A stretch of 64,000 bases of DNA. Origin: Ceratopteris richardii. Taxonomy: Eukaryota > Streptophyta > Polypodiopsida > Polypodiales > Pteridaceae. The DNA lies in contig CM035428.1 in assembly GCA_020310875.1 (NCBI GenBank), positions 107,635,682 to 107,699,681 on the forward strand, given 5' to 3'. The notes beneath the pieces were generated by a model. The model ran no database searches. It saw only the letters and a program-made list of their open reading frames with translations, and was not told the origin of the DNA. Made by a program: the position numbers and the translations under genes. The first letter of the stretch is position 1, and every line of letters starts with the position of its first letter. Shown here piece after piece: positions 55,218 to 64,000 of this stretch.

Positions 55218-56296
55218 TTTTGGAACATCAAGCTTACACTATGCTTGAGGTGGATTTGATCTACATCAAAGCCTATCGCGTCGAAAGAATATCCATTGGA
55301 GATTTCTTTTTCTTATGCTCATTTATTGTATTTTTTGAGAGATTTTTTGATGGTTCATTTACCATTGTAAAAGCCTTGAGCTTTACACATGTAAAGGTAG
55401 AAATATAGAGCCAAAGTCCCACGAATTTGTGGTGGTTGAAGTTGCATTCAATCAAGCAATCAATCACCTAAAAGTAGATCAAACTAGATCTTCACTTTTC
55501 CTAGATTGTAGGAAAGTGAATTGATTCCCTCCAACAACCATTCCCACCTTCATTTGAATTCAAATTCAACTTGTAGAAGTCTTGGAACACTCCTAAAGTC
55601 TATATAAAGACTTGAAATCACTTGTACATTACATGGAAGCAATATACATACATTTGTGACCATCATTGTCTTGCTCCTTCAATTCTCTGCATCATCTTCT
55701 TTGCCAATAGTAATCCTGCAGAGGCTGTTGCTCTCTCTCTAGAGCTCCAAATTGAGTGAAAGATGGCTCATTGGAAAGATATTGGTGTCTAGTTTATGCC
55801 CATAAATTTTCATAGCATTTGGTTTTTTAGATTGGGAGAAATCTGAGCGTTTTTGTCTCGGGGTCAATCTCTACATATTCCTGAAAAATAGGAAGTACCA
55901 TGGGTGAATGTCGCATTCATTCCTATAGCATATTTTGCTTATTCCTTATACTTTTGTGCATTCTATACACTCAACCCTATGTGTGTCACTCCCATAAAAG
56001 TATTTTTTCTAATTGTAATCACGCTGGTTGCTATGGGCATTTGAAGTTCATTGTCTCTTCCATAGATAGTAAGTTTTTTGAGCTAGTCAACCTACAAACC
56101 TATTTGTTTTGTATCGACTCAGTCTCCTTGATGCTCCAAAGTACATAGTGCATTTCTTTGCACTTATTGCATGCTTATAAGGTCTATTTGAGTCTCCATA
56201 AGCTCAAGGGCTGGTCTTGTGCCGGTTGGCTTGACCAAACTTTGTTGCTTCGAAACACACTTTTCTACCTTCTACAAGCTTCTCCAAGTTCTTTCA
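55218..56296 (+). repeat. 5' LTR of copia H
   Basis: This LTR is 1,079 bp. Its start is mutated to TTTTGG and it ends CTTTCA. The last 436 bp match 60301-60734. TATATAAA at 55601-55608 is the likely TATA box. Confidence 0.87.
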
Positions 56297-56297
56297 G

Positions 56298-56309
56298 TGG
56301 TATTAGAGC
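56298..56309 (+). other. Primer-binding site of copia H (one change)
   Basis: TGGTATTAGAGC is the tRNA-Met site with one C-to-T change. Confidence 0.87.
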
Positions 56310-56318
56310 TAGATCAAG

Positions 56319-57314
56319 ATGGGTGACGGATTTCCCTCAATGATCGAGAAGCTTGATCGACACAACTACGGGGCTTGGCAAATCAGAATGGAGGCCTATT
56401 TGCAAGGTAGAAATCTTTATGGAATTATAGTAGGTGATGAAGCTATGCCTATTCCAAGATCCAAAGGAGGACCTACACAAGAGGACACAGATAAGCTCAC
56501 ACTTTGGTGTGCAAGGGATGCTCAAGCAAGGTCGTACATACTAAACTCTATCTCTGACTTTCTATTACCACATATTAGAGGATGCAAGACATCTCAAGGG
56601 ACTTGGGATGCCCTCAAGTCTTTCTTTTCTGCTAGTACCAAAGCAAGAAAGAATCATCTTTGGAACGAGTTCAACCAAATGAAGAAGACACCTAAACAAA
56701 CCATCACAGAGTTTGTTACCAAGGTCAAGGAGGTTGCGGATCAATTAGCATCCATTGGAGAGCTGATTGAAGAAGAGTTCATCATGAGGCAAATTCTCAA
56801 TGGCATTCGAAGTGATAAGCAATGGCAATCCTTCACGATGGCTTATGATCTCATCATGGATGTGCAAACTTCAGACTTCAACATCTTTCTTGGACAACTC
56901 TTCAATCAAGAAGCCAACAATAGCATAAAGGAAGGTAACTCTTATCATGGTAATTCAACTAGTGTTGTATATGCAGATAAGAAGGATAAGAAGCAGAAAG
57001 GCAAGAAGAAGGAAGAAGATGAAGATGAGACTTTTCAAGCCAACTTTGCAAGCAAGAGCAAGTGGAAAGGGAAGAAGAAAGGACCAAAGCAAGACAAAGC
57101 CAAAGGTCAGAATGTTCAACCTTGTGCCATATGCGATAAGACCAACCACACCACTCAAAATTGCTGGTTCAATGGGAAGACCTAGAAAGGAAGTGGAAGA
57201 GGTGGATATGGCAGCAATAGAGGTAGAGGTGGACAAAACTTCAACAATAAAAATAGAAGCTATAATAGAAGGGACTACAACAATTATTCAGAAGATCAAC
57301 CACATGAAGACTCA
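56319..57314 (+). pseudogene. Copia H gag (one stop)
   Basis: Gag starts MGDGFPSMIEKLDRHNYGAW at 56319. The capsid domain (LLPHIRGCKTSQGTW, VTKVKEVADQLASIGELIEEE) is followed by a Lys-rich tract and the knuckle CAICDKTNHTTQNC near 57124-57165. TAG 57183-57185 then cuts the Gly/Arg/Asn-rich tail, which continues in the same frame into protease. The 288-aa product would keep capsid and knuckle. Confidence 0.9.
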
Positions 57315-60300
57315 TTGCTTCTTATGAATCTAAGCCACAAAGAAGGTAAAGAAGATGATCATTTGTTCTACATAGATTCAGGATGTTCGAATCATGTTGC
57401 AGGCAACATTGCTCTTCTATCTGATTTGGAAAGTCCAAAGCATAGACATGAAGTGCAAACAGGGGATGACACGAAGCACAATGTGGAGAAGATTGGTAAT
57501 GTCAAAGCTTCCAATGGCAAGACAAACATTCTACGTAAGGTTCTCTATGTACCCACTATCACTAAAAACCTAATAAGTGTAGGCCAAATAGTTGAAAAGG
57601 CTTGCAAGTTAGGTTCACCCAACATGGATCTTTTGTGGAAGATCCATGTCAAGGCTTCAAGAAGATAGCCCGAGGTGAGAAGCATGGTAGGCGAGAAACC
57701 AGGAACATAGCTCTATTCAACTTTGGGTCTCAAACCCTAAGTGAGCTTGAAGATTGGCATAAGAGACTTGCTCATGTGAATGAAAGAACCTTGAAGGATA
57801 TATGCAGGGATCAAAGTGTTCTAGGACTGCCGAACATATCAAAGCAACACATGATCAACATGTGTGATGCATGTCATATTGGGAAGACACAAAGACAACC
57901 ATTCAACCACAAAGGCTACATCCACAACAACTTATTGGACTTAGTACATACAGATGTATGGGAACCAAGTCAAGAACCTTCATTGGCAGGATCAAGGTAT
58001 TATGTCTCATTTATTGACGACCATAGTAGATGGACTGTTCTATACTTTATCAAGAGTAAGAATGAAGTGTTTGATTGCTTCAAGAAGTATCTTGCAAATG
58101 TGGAGAATCATACAGGTAGATCACTAAAGAAGCTCAGATCTGATGAAGGGGGAGAATACTTCTCTAAAGAGTTTGATGAGTTCTTGCAGGACAAAGGCAT
58201 CAAAAGGGAAGTGACTACTAGGTACTCTCCTCAACTAAATGGAATTGCAGAGAGGAGAAGCAAGACATTGGTTGGATCATCCCGAACAATGCTTGAAGAG
58301 AAGAAGTTGCCACATTATCTATGGGCGTAAGCTATTTCAACTGCTGGGTACCTTGTCAATAGACTACCATCCAAATCACTTCAAGATATGACTCCTTATG
58401 AAGCATGGCATGGAAGAAAACCTAGTCTTGGACATTGCAAGGTTTTTGGTTGTTTAGCTTATGTTCATGTACTATCACAAATAAGAGGTAAGCTAGATGA
58501 AAGGGCAACAAAGGCAGTGTTTATTGGATATGATTCAACTCAGATGGGTTACAAGTTCTTCAATCCTTCAACCAAGCAATTCACTACAAGTAGAGATGTT
58601 GTGTTTGAAGAACACAGGTCTTGGTATGATGAAGACAAACAAAAGGTAACACTACCATATGATCTTGATTATAACTCCCATTAATTAGGAAGCAAGCATG
58701 ATACACAGGTCCAGGATCCAAGAAGTGATACAGACGATGACCAAGATGAAAAGGAAAAGGATTACAAGCTATGGAAGACAAGAGGCAAAGCAAAGATGCA
58801 AGAGGTTGGAGAATGCTCCAAACAAGCACCTAGAAGATCAACAAGAGAGAAGAAACAACCAGAAAGGTATGGATATGATTCCACATTTGTTACGAAGCAT
58901 TCAATATACTTGGCAAAAGACTCTATTTCAGAGGAACCCTCAACCTATGAAGAGGCAAAGGGAAACCCTAATTGGGAAAAGGCCATGAACGAAGAGATAG
59001 ATGCATTGAAGGAGATGGACACTTGGGATTAGGTTCCAATGTCGCCAAATCAAAAGGTAATTGGTTGCAGATGGGTATATAAAGTTAAAAGAAATTCAAA
59101 TGGATCAGTCTGCAGGTACAAGGCAAGATTAGTTGCCAAAGGATGCTCACAAACTCATGGTATAGACTATGAGGAAACATTCTCACTAGTTGCAAAGATG
59201 ACTACAATCAGGACATTGATAAGTGTAGCTGCTGCAAGGAATTGGAGACTCCTCCAACTTGATGTGAAAAATGCATTCTTAAATGGTTAGATAAGTGAAG
59301 AGGTATACATGTCACAACCACCAGGTTTTGAAAACCCTAATCATCCATCTTATGTTTGCAGACTTAAGAAAGCATTGTATGGATTAAAACAAGCTCCTAG
59401 AGCTTGGAATTATAGGTTGGTTACATATCTTCAAGATCAAGGGTTCAAAGCTAGCAGCTCAGATCCTTCTCTATTCATCAAAAGGGATCACAATGAGGTT
59501 ATCTATCTATGTGTATATGTAGATGATATTATTGTTACACGTGATGATCTAAATGGCATTCAAAGGATCAAGAGACACATGCAAGAGGAGTTCAAAATCA
59601 GTGACCTAGGTGAGCTCACATATTTCCTAGGTATGCAGGTGATATATACAAATGAAGGAATGTATTTGACTCAAAGAAGATACATTCAGGATCTTCTTCT
59701 CAAGTTCAAAATGGAGAACACTAAACCTGCAGGTACACCTTTGGAGATGAATTATAAACTAAGTGTTTATGAAGGTGAGAGTATCAAAGCTTGGTAGGTA
59801 GCTTGATATATGCTACTCATACAAGGGTAGATATCTCATATAGTGTGGGAGTGCTTAGTCCGTTCATGCACTCACCGAGAAGACTACACATGGATGCGGC
59901 TAAGAGAGTACTTAAGTATCTCAAAGGTACAATCAACGAAGGTATATTCTATCCTTACTCTTCAGATTTGGATATCAAAATTTACTCAGATGCAGATTGG
60001 GCAGGAGCTAAGGATGACAAAAAAAGTACATCTGGTTACTTAGCATTTGCAAGTTCAAAGCTAGTGTCATGGAGTTCCAAGAAGCAACCAAGAGCTACTT
60101 TATCTTCAACTGAAGCAGAGTACAGAGGCTTGAACATAGCAACTCAAGAGGCAATATGGTTAAAAGCATTGTATAGAGATTTGGGACTTGTGAGTTCCAA
60201 ATCTCACATATTTGGAGATAATGTAAGTTCCATGCATCTAGCGGTAAATCCTATTTTCCATGCGAGAACCAAGCACATAGAAGTCCATTACCACTTCATC
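57315..60300 (+). pseudogene. Copia H pol (PR-IN-RT-RH)
   Basis: All domains are present but broken. Protease FYIDSGCSNHVAGN lies near 57366. A one-base loss near 57600 shifts the frame. GAG-pre-IN has WHKRLAHVNER. Integrase has HTDVWEP, RSDEGGEY and NGIAERRSKT (57602-58330). TAA 58328, TAA 58682, TAG 59030 and TAG 59288 interrupt IN, the linker and RT. RT has [24 protein letters not shown] and VYVDDIIVT (near 59515). A shift near 59790 precedes RNase H (YSDADWAGAKDD, SSTEAEYRGL), which ends at the deletion joint. Confidence 0.92.
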
Positions 60301-60734
60301 AGGGTCAATCTCTACGTATTCCTGACAAATAGGAAGTACCACCGGTTAATGTCGCATTCATTCCTATAGCATATTTTTCTTATTCCTTATACTTTTGTGC
60401 ATTCTATACACTCAACCCTATTTGTGTCACTCCCATAAAAGGATTTTTTCTAATTGTAATCACGCTGGTCGCTATGGGCATTTGAAGTTCATTGTCTCTT
60501 CCATAGATAGTAAGTTTTTTGAGCTAGTCGACCCGCGAACCTATCTGTTTTGTATCGACTCATTCTCCTTGATGCTCCAAAAGTACATAGTGCATTTCTT
60601 TGCACTTATTGCATGCCTACAAGGTCTATGTGAGTCTCCATAAGCTCAAGGGTTGGTCTTGTGCCGGTTGGCTTGACCAAACTTCGTCGCTTCGAAACGC
60701 TTCTACCTTCTACGAGCTTCTCCAAGTCCTTTCA
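60301..60734 (+). repeat. 3' LTR of copia H (inner half only)
   Basis: This stretch matches 55861-56296 with about 20 differences, some of them small indels. The first 640 bp or so of the LTR are deleted. Confidence 0.88.
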
Positions 60735-61163
60735 AACATTAAGGATAGGAAATAAAATGCAATGGACTAGACATGAAGTGTCTGAGAGGGTTGTTGAATT
60801 AGAAAAGTTAGGAACTTCAAGAATGCAAGCAGTCATGAGTATATATGCATACAAAAAAAGACAAAAAGCCTACCATGACATACACATCAAGGAAAAGAAT
60901 TTACAAGAGGGAGACCTAGTTTTAGCATATACAACCAAGGAATATAATAGGAAATTGGAAAAAAAGGTACATGGACCATATATCATTCATTGAATTAGTC
61001 ATAGTGGATCTCTTCAGCTAGAAAATATAGATGGTGAAATTATGCCAAATTATATAAGTGGTTGCAGAATTCAAAGATATAAGAAACCTTTGATAATTGA
61101 GGAATGGAGAATAGTGAATGTATCACCACTAGAATGTACAAGGATAAGTAACCCCTTAGGATA
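60735..61163 (+). pseudogene. Gypsy G integrase, 3' part
   Basis: This continues the integrase C-terminus after copia H: MQWTRHEVSERVVELEKLG, YAYKKRQKAYHDIHIKEKNL, GDLVLAYTTKEYNRKLEKK and GPYIIH, then TGA 60991-60993, and YISGCRIQRYKKPL. It parallels 31850-32190 of the giant element. The frame ends near 61160 and no second protease ORF follows, because copia J begins there. Confidence 0.87.
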
Positions 61164-61165
61164 GT

Positions 61166-61658
61166 AGGCATGTATAGAAGCCGGGGGAAAAAGCCTCCCA
61201 AAGATCGAAAAAATGGCCCAATTGTCCTAGTGTGTTCACACATATCAATACCTAAATATATGAACAAATCCCCCCTAGGAGTGATGCGGTGAACAAGGAG
61301 CTGACACTCTTGTATAAGGAAGTGCCAAGCTATGTGGAATCAATCCACAAAAGGAAGTAAGCCCAAAGCTTTCCGAAAAGCTTCAAATTTCTCCCTAGGC
61401 AGAGCCTTCGTTAAAAGGTCTGCAATGTTCTCCTACATGGGCACATATGCCAAGGTGATCTCTCCAGTAGAGACCCTCTCCCTGACATAATGATAATGCA
61501 CCTCAATATGCTTAGTGCAAGCATGGAACACAGGGTTCCTCGCAACTGCCAATGTGCTCTAACTATTAGTGAAGATCATGGTGGCAAAAGATTGGCCAAC
61601 ACCAAAATGAGTCATAGGGCATCTAAGCCACACACACTCAATAGTTGCTGTGAAAGCT
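61166..61658 (-). pseudogene. Copia J RNase H end and 3' LTR start
   Basis: The minus strand carries a copia RNase H C-terminus: NPVFHACTKHIEVHYHYVRERVSTGEITLAYVP (near 61450-61545) and ADLLTKALPREKFEAFRKALGL (near 61370-61435). An AGGGGGGAT tract near 61271-61280 is the likely polypurine tract and TGTTCATATA the LTR start; only about 105 bp of LTR remain before gypsy G. The upstream part is cut off by copia I, so the rest should lie beyond the right window edge. Confidence 0.78.
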
Positions 61659-62714
61659 GTTGGAGGAGATGGTGGATAATCACAAGAGATGAGTTGGTGT
61701 AGCTAAAGTCTGCTTCACACCTGCTATAAGTGATGACTAAAGAGTGTTGTGGGCCTCCTTAGCTAGCTAATAAGCATAAATGATCATATATGTTGCTTGG
61801 AAGATGATGCTCAAATAATAGAATCAAAATAGATAGGTAGGCATATGATCCAATGCATAAACCTTGCTATTTTGGTTGAGATAATTGCTCAGTGTTTTAC
61901 TCAATTCTCTAAGTACAATAGCAATGAGTAAAATTACTTTTGGGGAGCTTCAATTAGCTTAACAAGCTACCATTCATGAGTGGAATCATTTAAAATGATA
62001 AACTATATGCAAAGAATTATGTTTAGCAAGTTAAGCAACACCCTCGACTTTTACAGGCCTAGACAATCATAGACCAGTGAGCATTAATTGAATGATATCC
62101 AACGATTGTGAGAACCAAAATCAATGCAGCTTTGTAGGTTCAAAGTAGATAGTATGTTGAATATGTCAGGCTTGAATAATGCAAAATGATGCACTACATA
62201 GTGAGAACCAGCTCAGACAAAGTCACCATTTTGATAGAGTGTGATAGAGATATGAGAGTAGGAAGTAATGAACATGTACTGACTAAATCATGTAAAATTA
62301 CAAAGTCATTGGAAATAAGGCATTGCTCAATGAGTATAGGATGAGAGCAGTGTGAGGTGAGCTCCTCTTCTCAATGAATGTACATGGAAATGATCTCAGA
62401 GCCTCGAGATGCAAGCGGGATTTTCTTCTCAACTTTTATAGATTTGTGTTGGAGCCAAGCATTTGAATTCAAATTCAAATCCTCACCTAAAAGTGATTCT
62501 AAAGTATAGGATTCATTCTCTCTTGACTTTAACTACCGAATGATACAAGATTTCAAGCTTCCTAACTCCTCGTGGGTCTACATCACTTTTACAATGAGTA
62601 ATTAGACTCAAAGTTACAAGAGGTTGTACGTATGGAGCTTCTCAAGTGGTATGCTAATACATCAAGCTTATGTGTATTCATCGGTATGTAGGCTTGGGAT
62701 TAATTGCACCAAAA
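61659..62714 (-). repeat. 3' LTR of copia I
   Basis: This LTR is 1,056 bp and ends …CTCCTCCAACA on the minus strand. Its start is TTTTGGTGCAATTAATCC. TATAAAAG (62433-62440, minus) is a likely TATA box. It resembles the copia A LTR at both ends. Confidence 0.82.
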
Positions 62715-62727
62715 GCTCCCCCTCAAG
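62715..62727 (-). other. Polypurine tract of copia I
   Basis: The minus strand reads CTTGAGGGGGAGC beside the LTR start. Confidence 0.85.
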
Positions 62728-62744
62728 CCTAACATGCTTGATCT

Positions 62745-64000
62745 TCATTGCTTCTTGGTCTCTTGTAGCCCAATCATCAATTCGAACCTATTCATCTTTG
62801 TTCCATCTAACGCTTTGATGAGTAAATCTACACATTGCAAATGAGTTGATAAATAGGATAGTTGGATATTTTTGCTAAGAAATTTCTCTCTAACATAATG
62901 ATAATGCACTTCAATGTGCTTAGTCCTAGCATGATACATTGGATTAGCAGCCCAAATGAAATGAACTATTATTATCTCCAAAGATAATTGGAGTGTAGGA
63001 ATGTATCTCCAAATCTGCATACGGTTGCTTAAGCCACATGGCTTCCTGAGTTGCATTTGCCAAACCTCTATATTCTGCTTTTGTGGAAGATAAGGCCATA
63101 GTTGGTTGCTTCTTGGATGACCATGATATGAGTTTTGAACCTGCAAAAGATAGGTACCCTAAAGTGCTCCTCCTATCATCCTTGGAGTGAGCCCAGTCTA
63201 CATCAGAATATAACTTTATATCTATGTCAGAAGTGAAGGAATAGAATAATCCCTCATTCATTGTACCCTTTAGGTACTTAATCACCCTCTTTGCAGCTTC
63301 CATGTGTGGCTTTCTTGGTACATGCATGAATTGACTCAATGTGCTCATAGCATATGCAATATCCACTCTTGTCAAAGTAGCATAATTAAGACTACCCACA
63401 AGTTTTTGATACCTTGTAATATCTTCAAGTAGTTCACCTTCATGTGAACTTCGCTTATGATTGATCTCCATGGGAATACGTGTATCTTTACTGTTCTCCA
63501 TCTTAAACTTTATCAACATATCATTTATGTACTTTCTTTGTGTGATGAATATACCTGAATATGTATACACAATTTCTAAGCCAAGAAAATAGGTTAGCAA
63601 CCCTAGATCACTGATTTTGAATTCCTTCATCAGTTTAGCCTTGACTTGCTTGATACCATCAGAATCATTACCTATAATAATGATATCCTCTACATAGACA
63701 CACAAGTAGATGACCTCTGATTTATTCTTCTTCACAAATAAAGAAGAGTTTGCCTTGCTTGCTACAAAGCCTTGATCCTGCAAATAGGTAACAAGTCTAT
63801 GGTTGCAAGCTCTAGGAGCTTGCTTGAGACCATAGAGTGCTTTTCTAAGCTTGCATATATATCCTGCTTTCTCTTCATCTTCAAAACCTGGCGGTTGTGC
63901 CATATAAACTTCTTCTGGTATCCCACCATTTAAAAATGCATTCTTGACATCTAACTGATATAAATTCCAATTTTTTGATGTAGCAAGACTTACCAATACC
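62745..64000 (-). pseudogene. Copia I RT and RNase H (catalytic change)
   Basis: The open minus frame 62944-63996 (350 aa, continuing off the window) has [23 protein letters not shown] and VYVEDIIIIG (near 63685-63710). The first Asp of the catalytic YVDD is Glu here. RNase H has YSDVDWAHSKDD and SSTKAEYRGL (Glu to Lys in SSTEAEY). A one-base shift near 62960 moves the C-terminus (AANPMYHARTKHIEVHYHYVREKF, then LIKALDGTKMNRFELM) to another frame, ending near 62745. Confidence 0.92.

Larger units (their letters stand above)
55218..60734 (+). mobile_element. Copia H, degenerate, inserted in gypsy G
   Basis: This plus-strand copia element has a 5' LTR at 55218-56296, PBS, gag, PR, IN, RT and RNase H. 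The partial 3' LTR is 60301-60734. The TSD is AAAAT (55213-55217) versus AACAT (60735-60739), one mismatch. The gypsy integrase reading resumes in frame across the insertion, which supports these boundaries. The RNase H end, polypurine tract and about 640 bp of the 3' LTR start are deleted at 60300/60301. Confidence 0.92.
61659..64000 (-). mobile_element. Copia I (partial, runs off the window)
   Basis: This minus-strand copia element is related to A. The 3' LTR is 61659-62714, followed upstream by polypurine tract, RNase H and RT up to the window end. The left target copy is AAAGC (61654-61658), within copia J RNase H. The other end is not visible. Confidence 0.9.

Noticed and set aside
61659-62714. 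Solo LTR
   Set aside because: It is followed by a polypurine tract and a copia RNase H/RT in the matching orientation, so it is the 3' LTR of a longer element running off the window.

Overview
This window is a block of nested retrotransposons from a large, repeat-rich land-plant nuclear genome. The evidence is plant-type Ty1/copia elements primed from initiator tRNA-Met (TGGTATCAGAGC), a plant-type Ty3/gypsy element, a plant LINE, and a small TIR element. I cannot name the species. I see no host protein gene, rRNA or functional tRNA gene. Almost every coding frame is a retroelement gene, and nearly all are broken.

Layout. (1) 1-6060: copia element A on the minus strand, with its 3' LTR cut by the window edge. 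(2) 6061-7127: a gypsy RT scrap (minus) followed by a copia integrase scrap (plus). (3) 7128-about 20560: a LINE on the minus strand, split by two related copia elements. B (7345-11526, minus, TSD ATATA) sits in the RT end; C (12862-18034, plus, TSD TCTAC) sits between endonuclease and RT. (4) 20560-about 52500: copia F (minus) of a different lineage, split twice. A giant Ty3/gypsy element (21790-45156, TSD ATCTT) sits in its RT, and copia E (46110-about 51562, plus) sits in its integrase. The gypsy element itself carries a young, almost intact copia D (33675-40283, minus, TSD GTAAT). Copia E carries an 880-bp TIR element with a 9-bp TSD (49191-50070). (5) 52500-53830: unassigned and purine-rich. 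(6) 53830-61163: gypsy G (plus), a relative of the giant element, split in its integrase by copia H (55218-60734, plus, TSD AACAT/AAAAT). (7) 61166-61658: the tail of another copia, J (minus), interrupted by copia I (61659 to the window end, minus).

The most unusual object is the giant gypsy element, about 16.7 kb without copia D. It has 0.7-kb LTRs that differ at about nine sites and a 1.8-kb leader with an array of palindromes around CTGTCGATCGCGATCGACAG. It also has a long gag N-terminal extension, PR-RT-RH-IN in the usual order, and a duplicated zinc-binding domain before the integrase core. Downstream of the integrase come a second retropepsin-like ORF and an extra reading frame of about 1,340 codons that I cannot assign. 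Gag to RNase H is one frame interrupted by five stops. Copia D inside it also has an array of short palindromes, here in its LTRs, and is the youngest datable insertion by LTR identity (about four differences in 1,084 bp).

Inferred relative ages: LINE and copia F/J and gypsy G are oldest; the gypsy giant and copias B, C, E, H, I are later; copia D and the TIR element are insertions into those later elements. Boundaries come from LTR pairs, TG...CA ends and target-site duplications read directly. Family-level calls rest on protein motifs and were not checked against any database.
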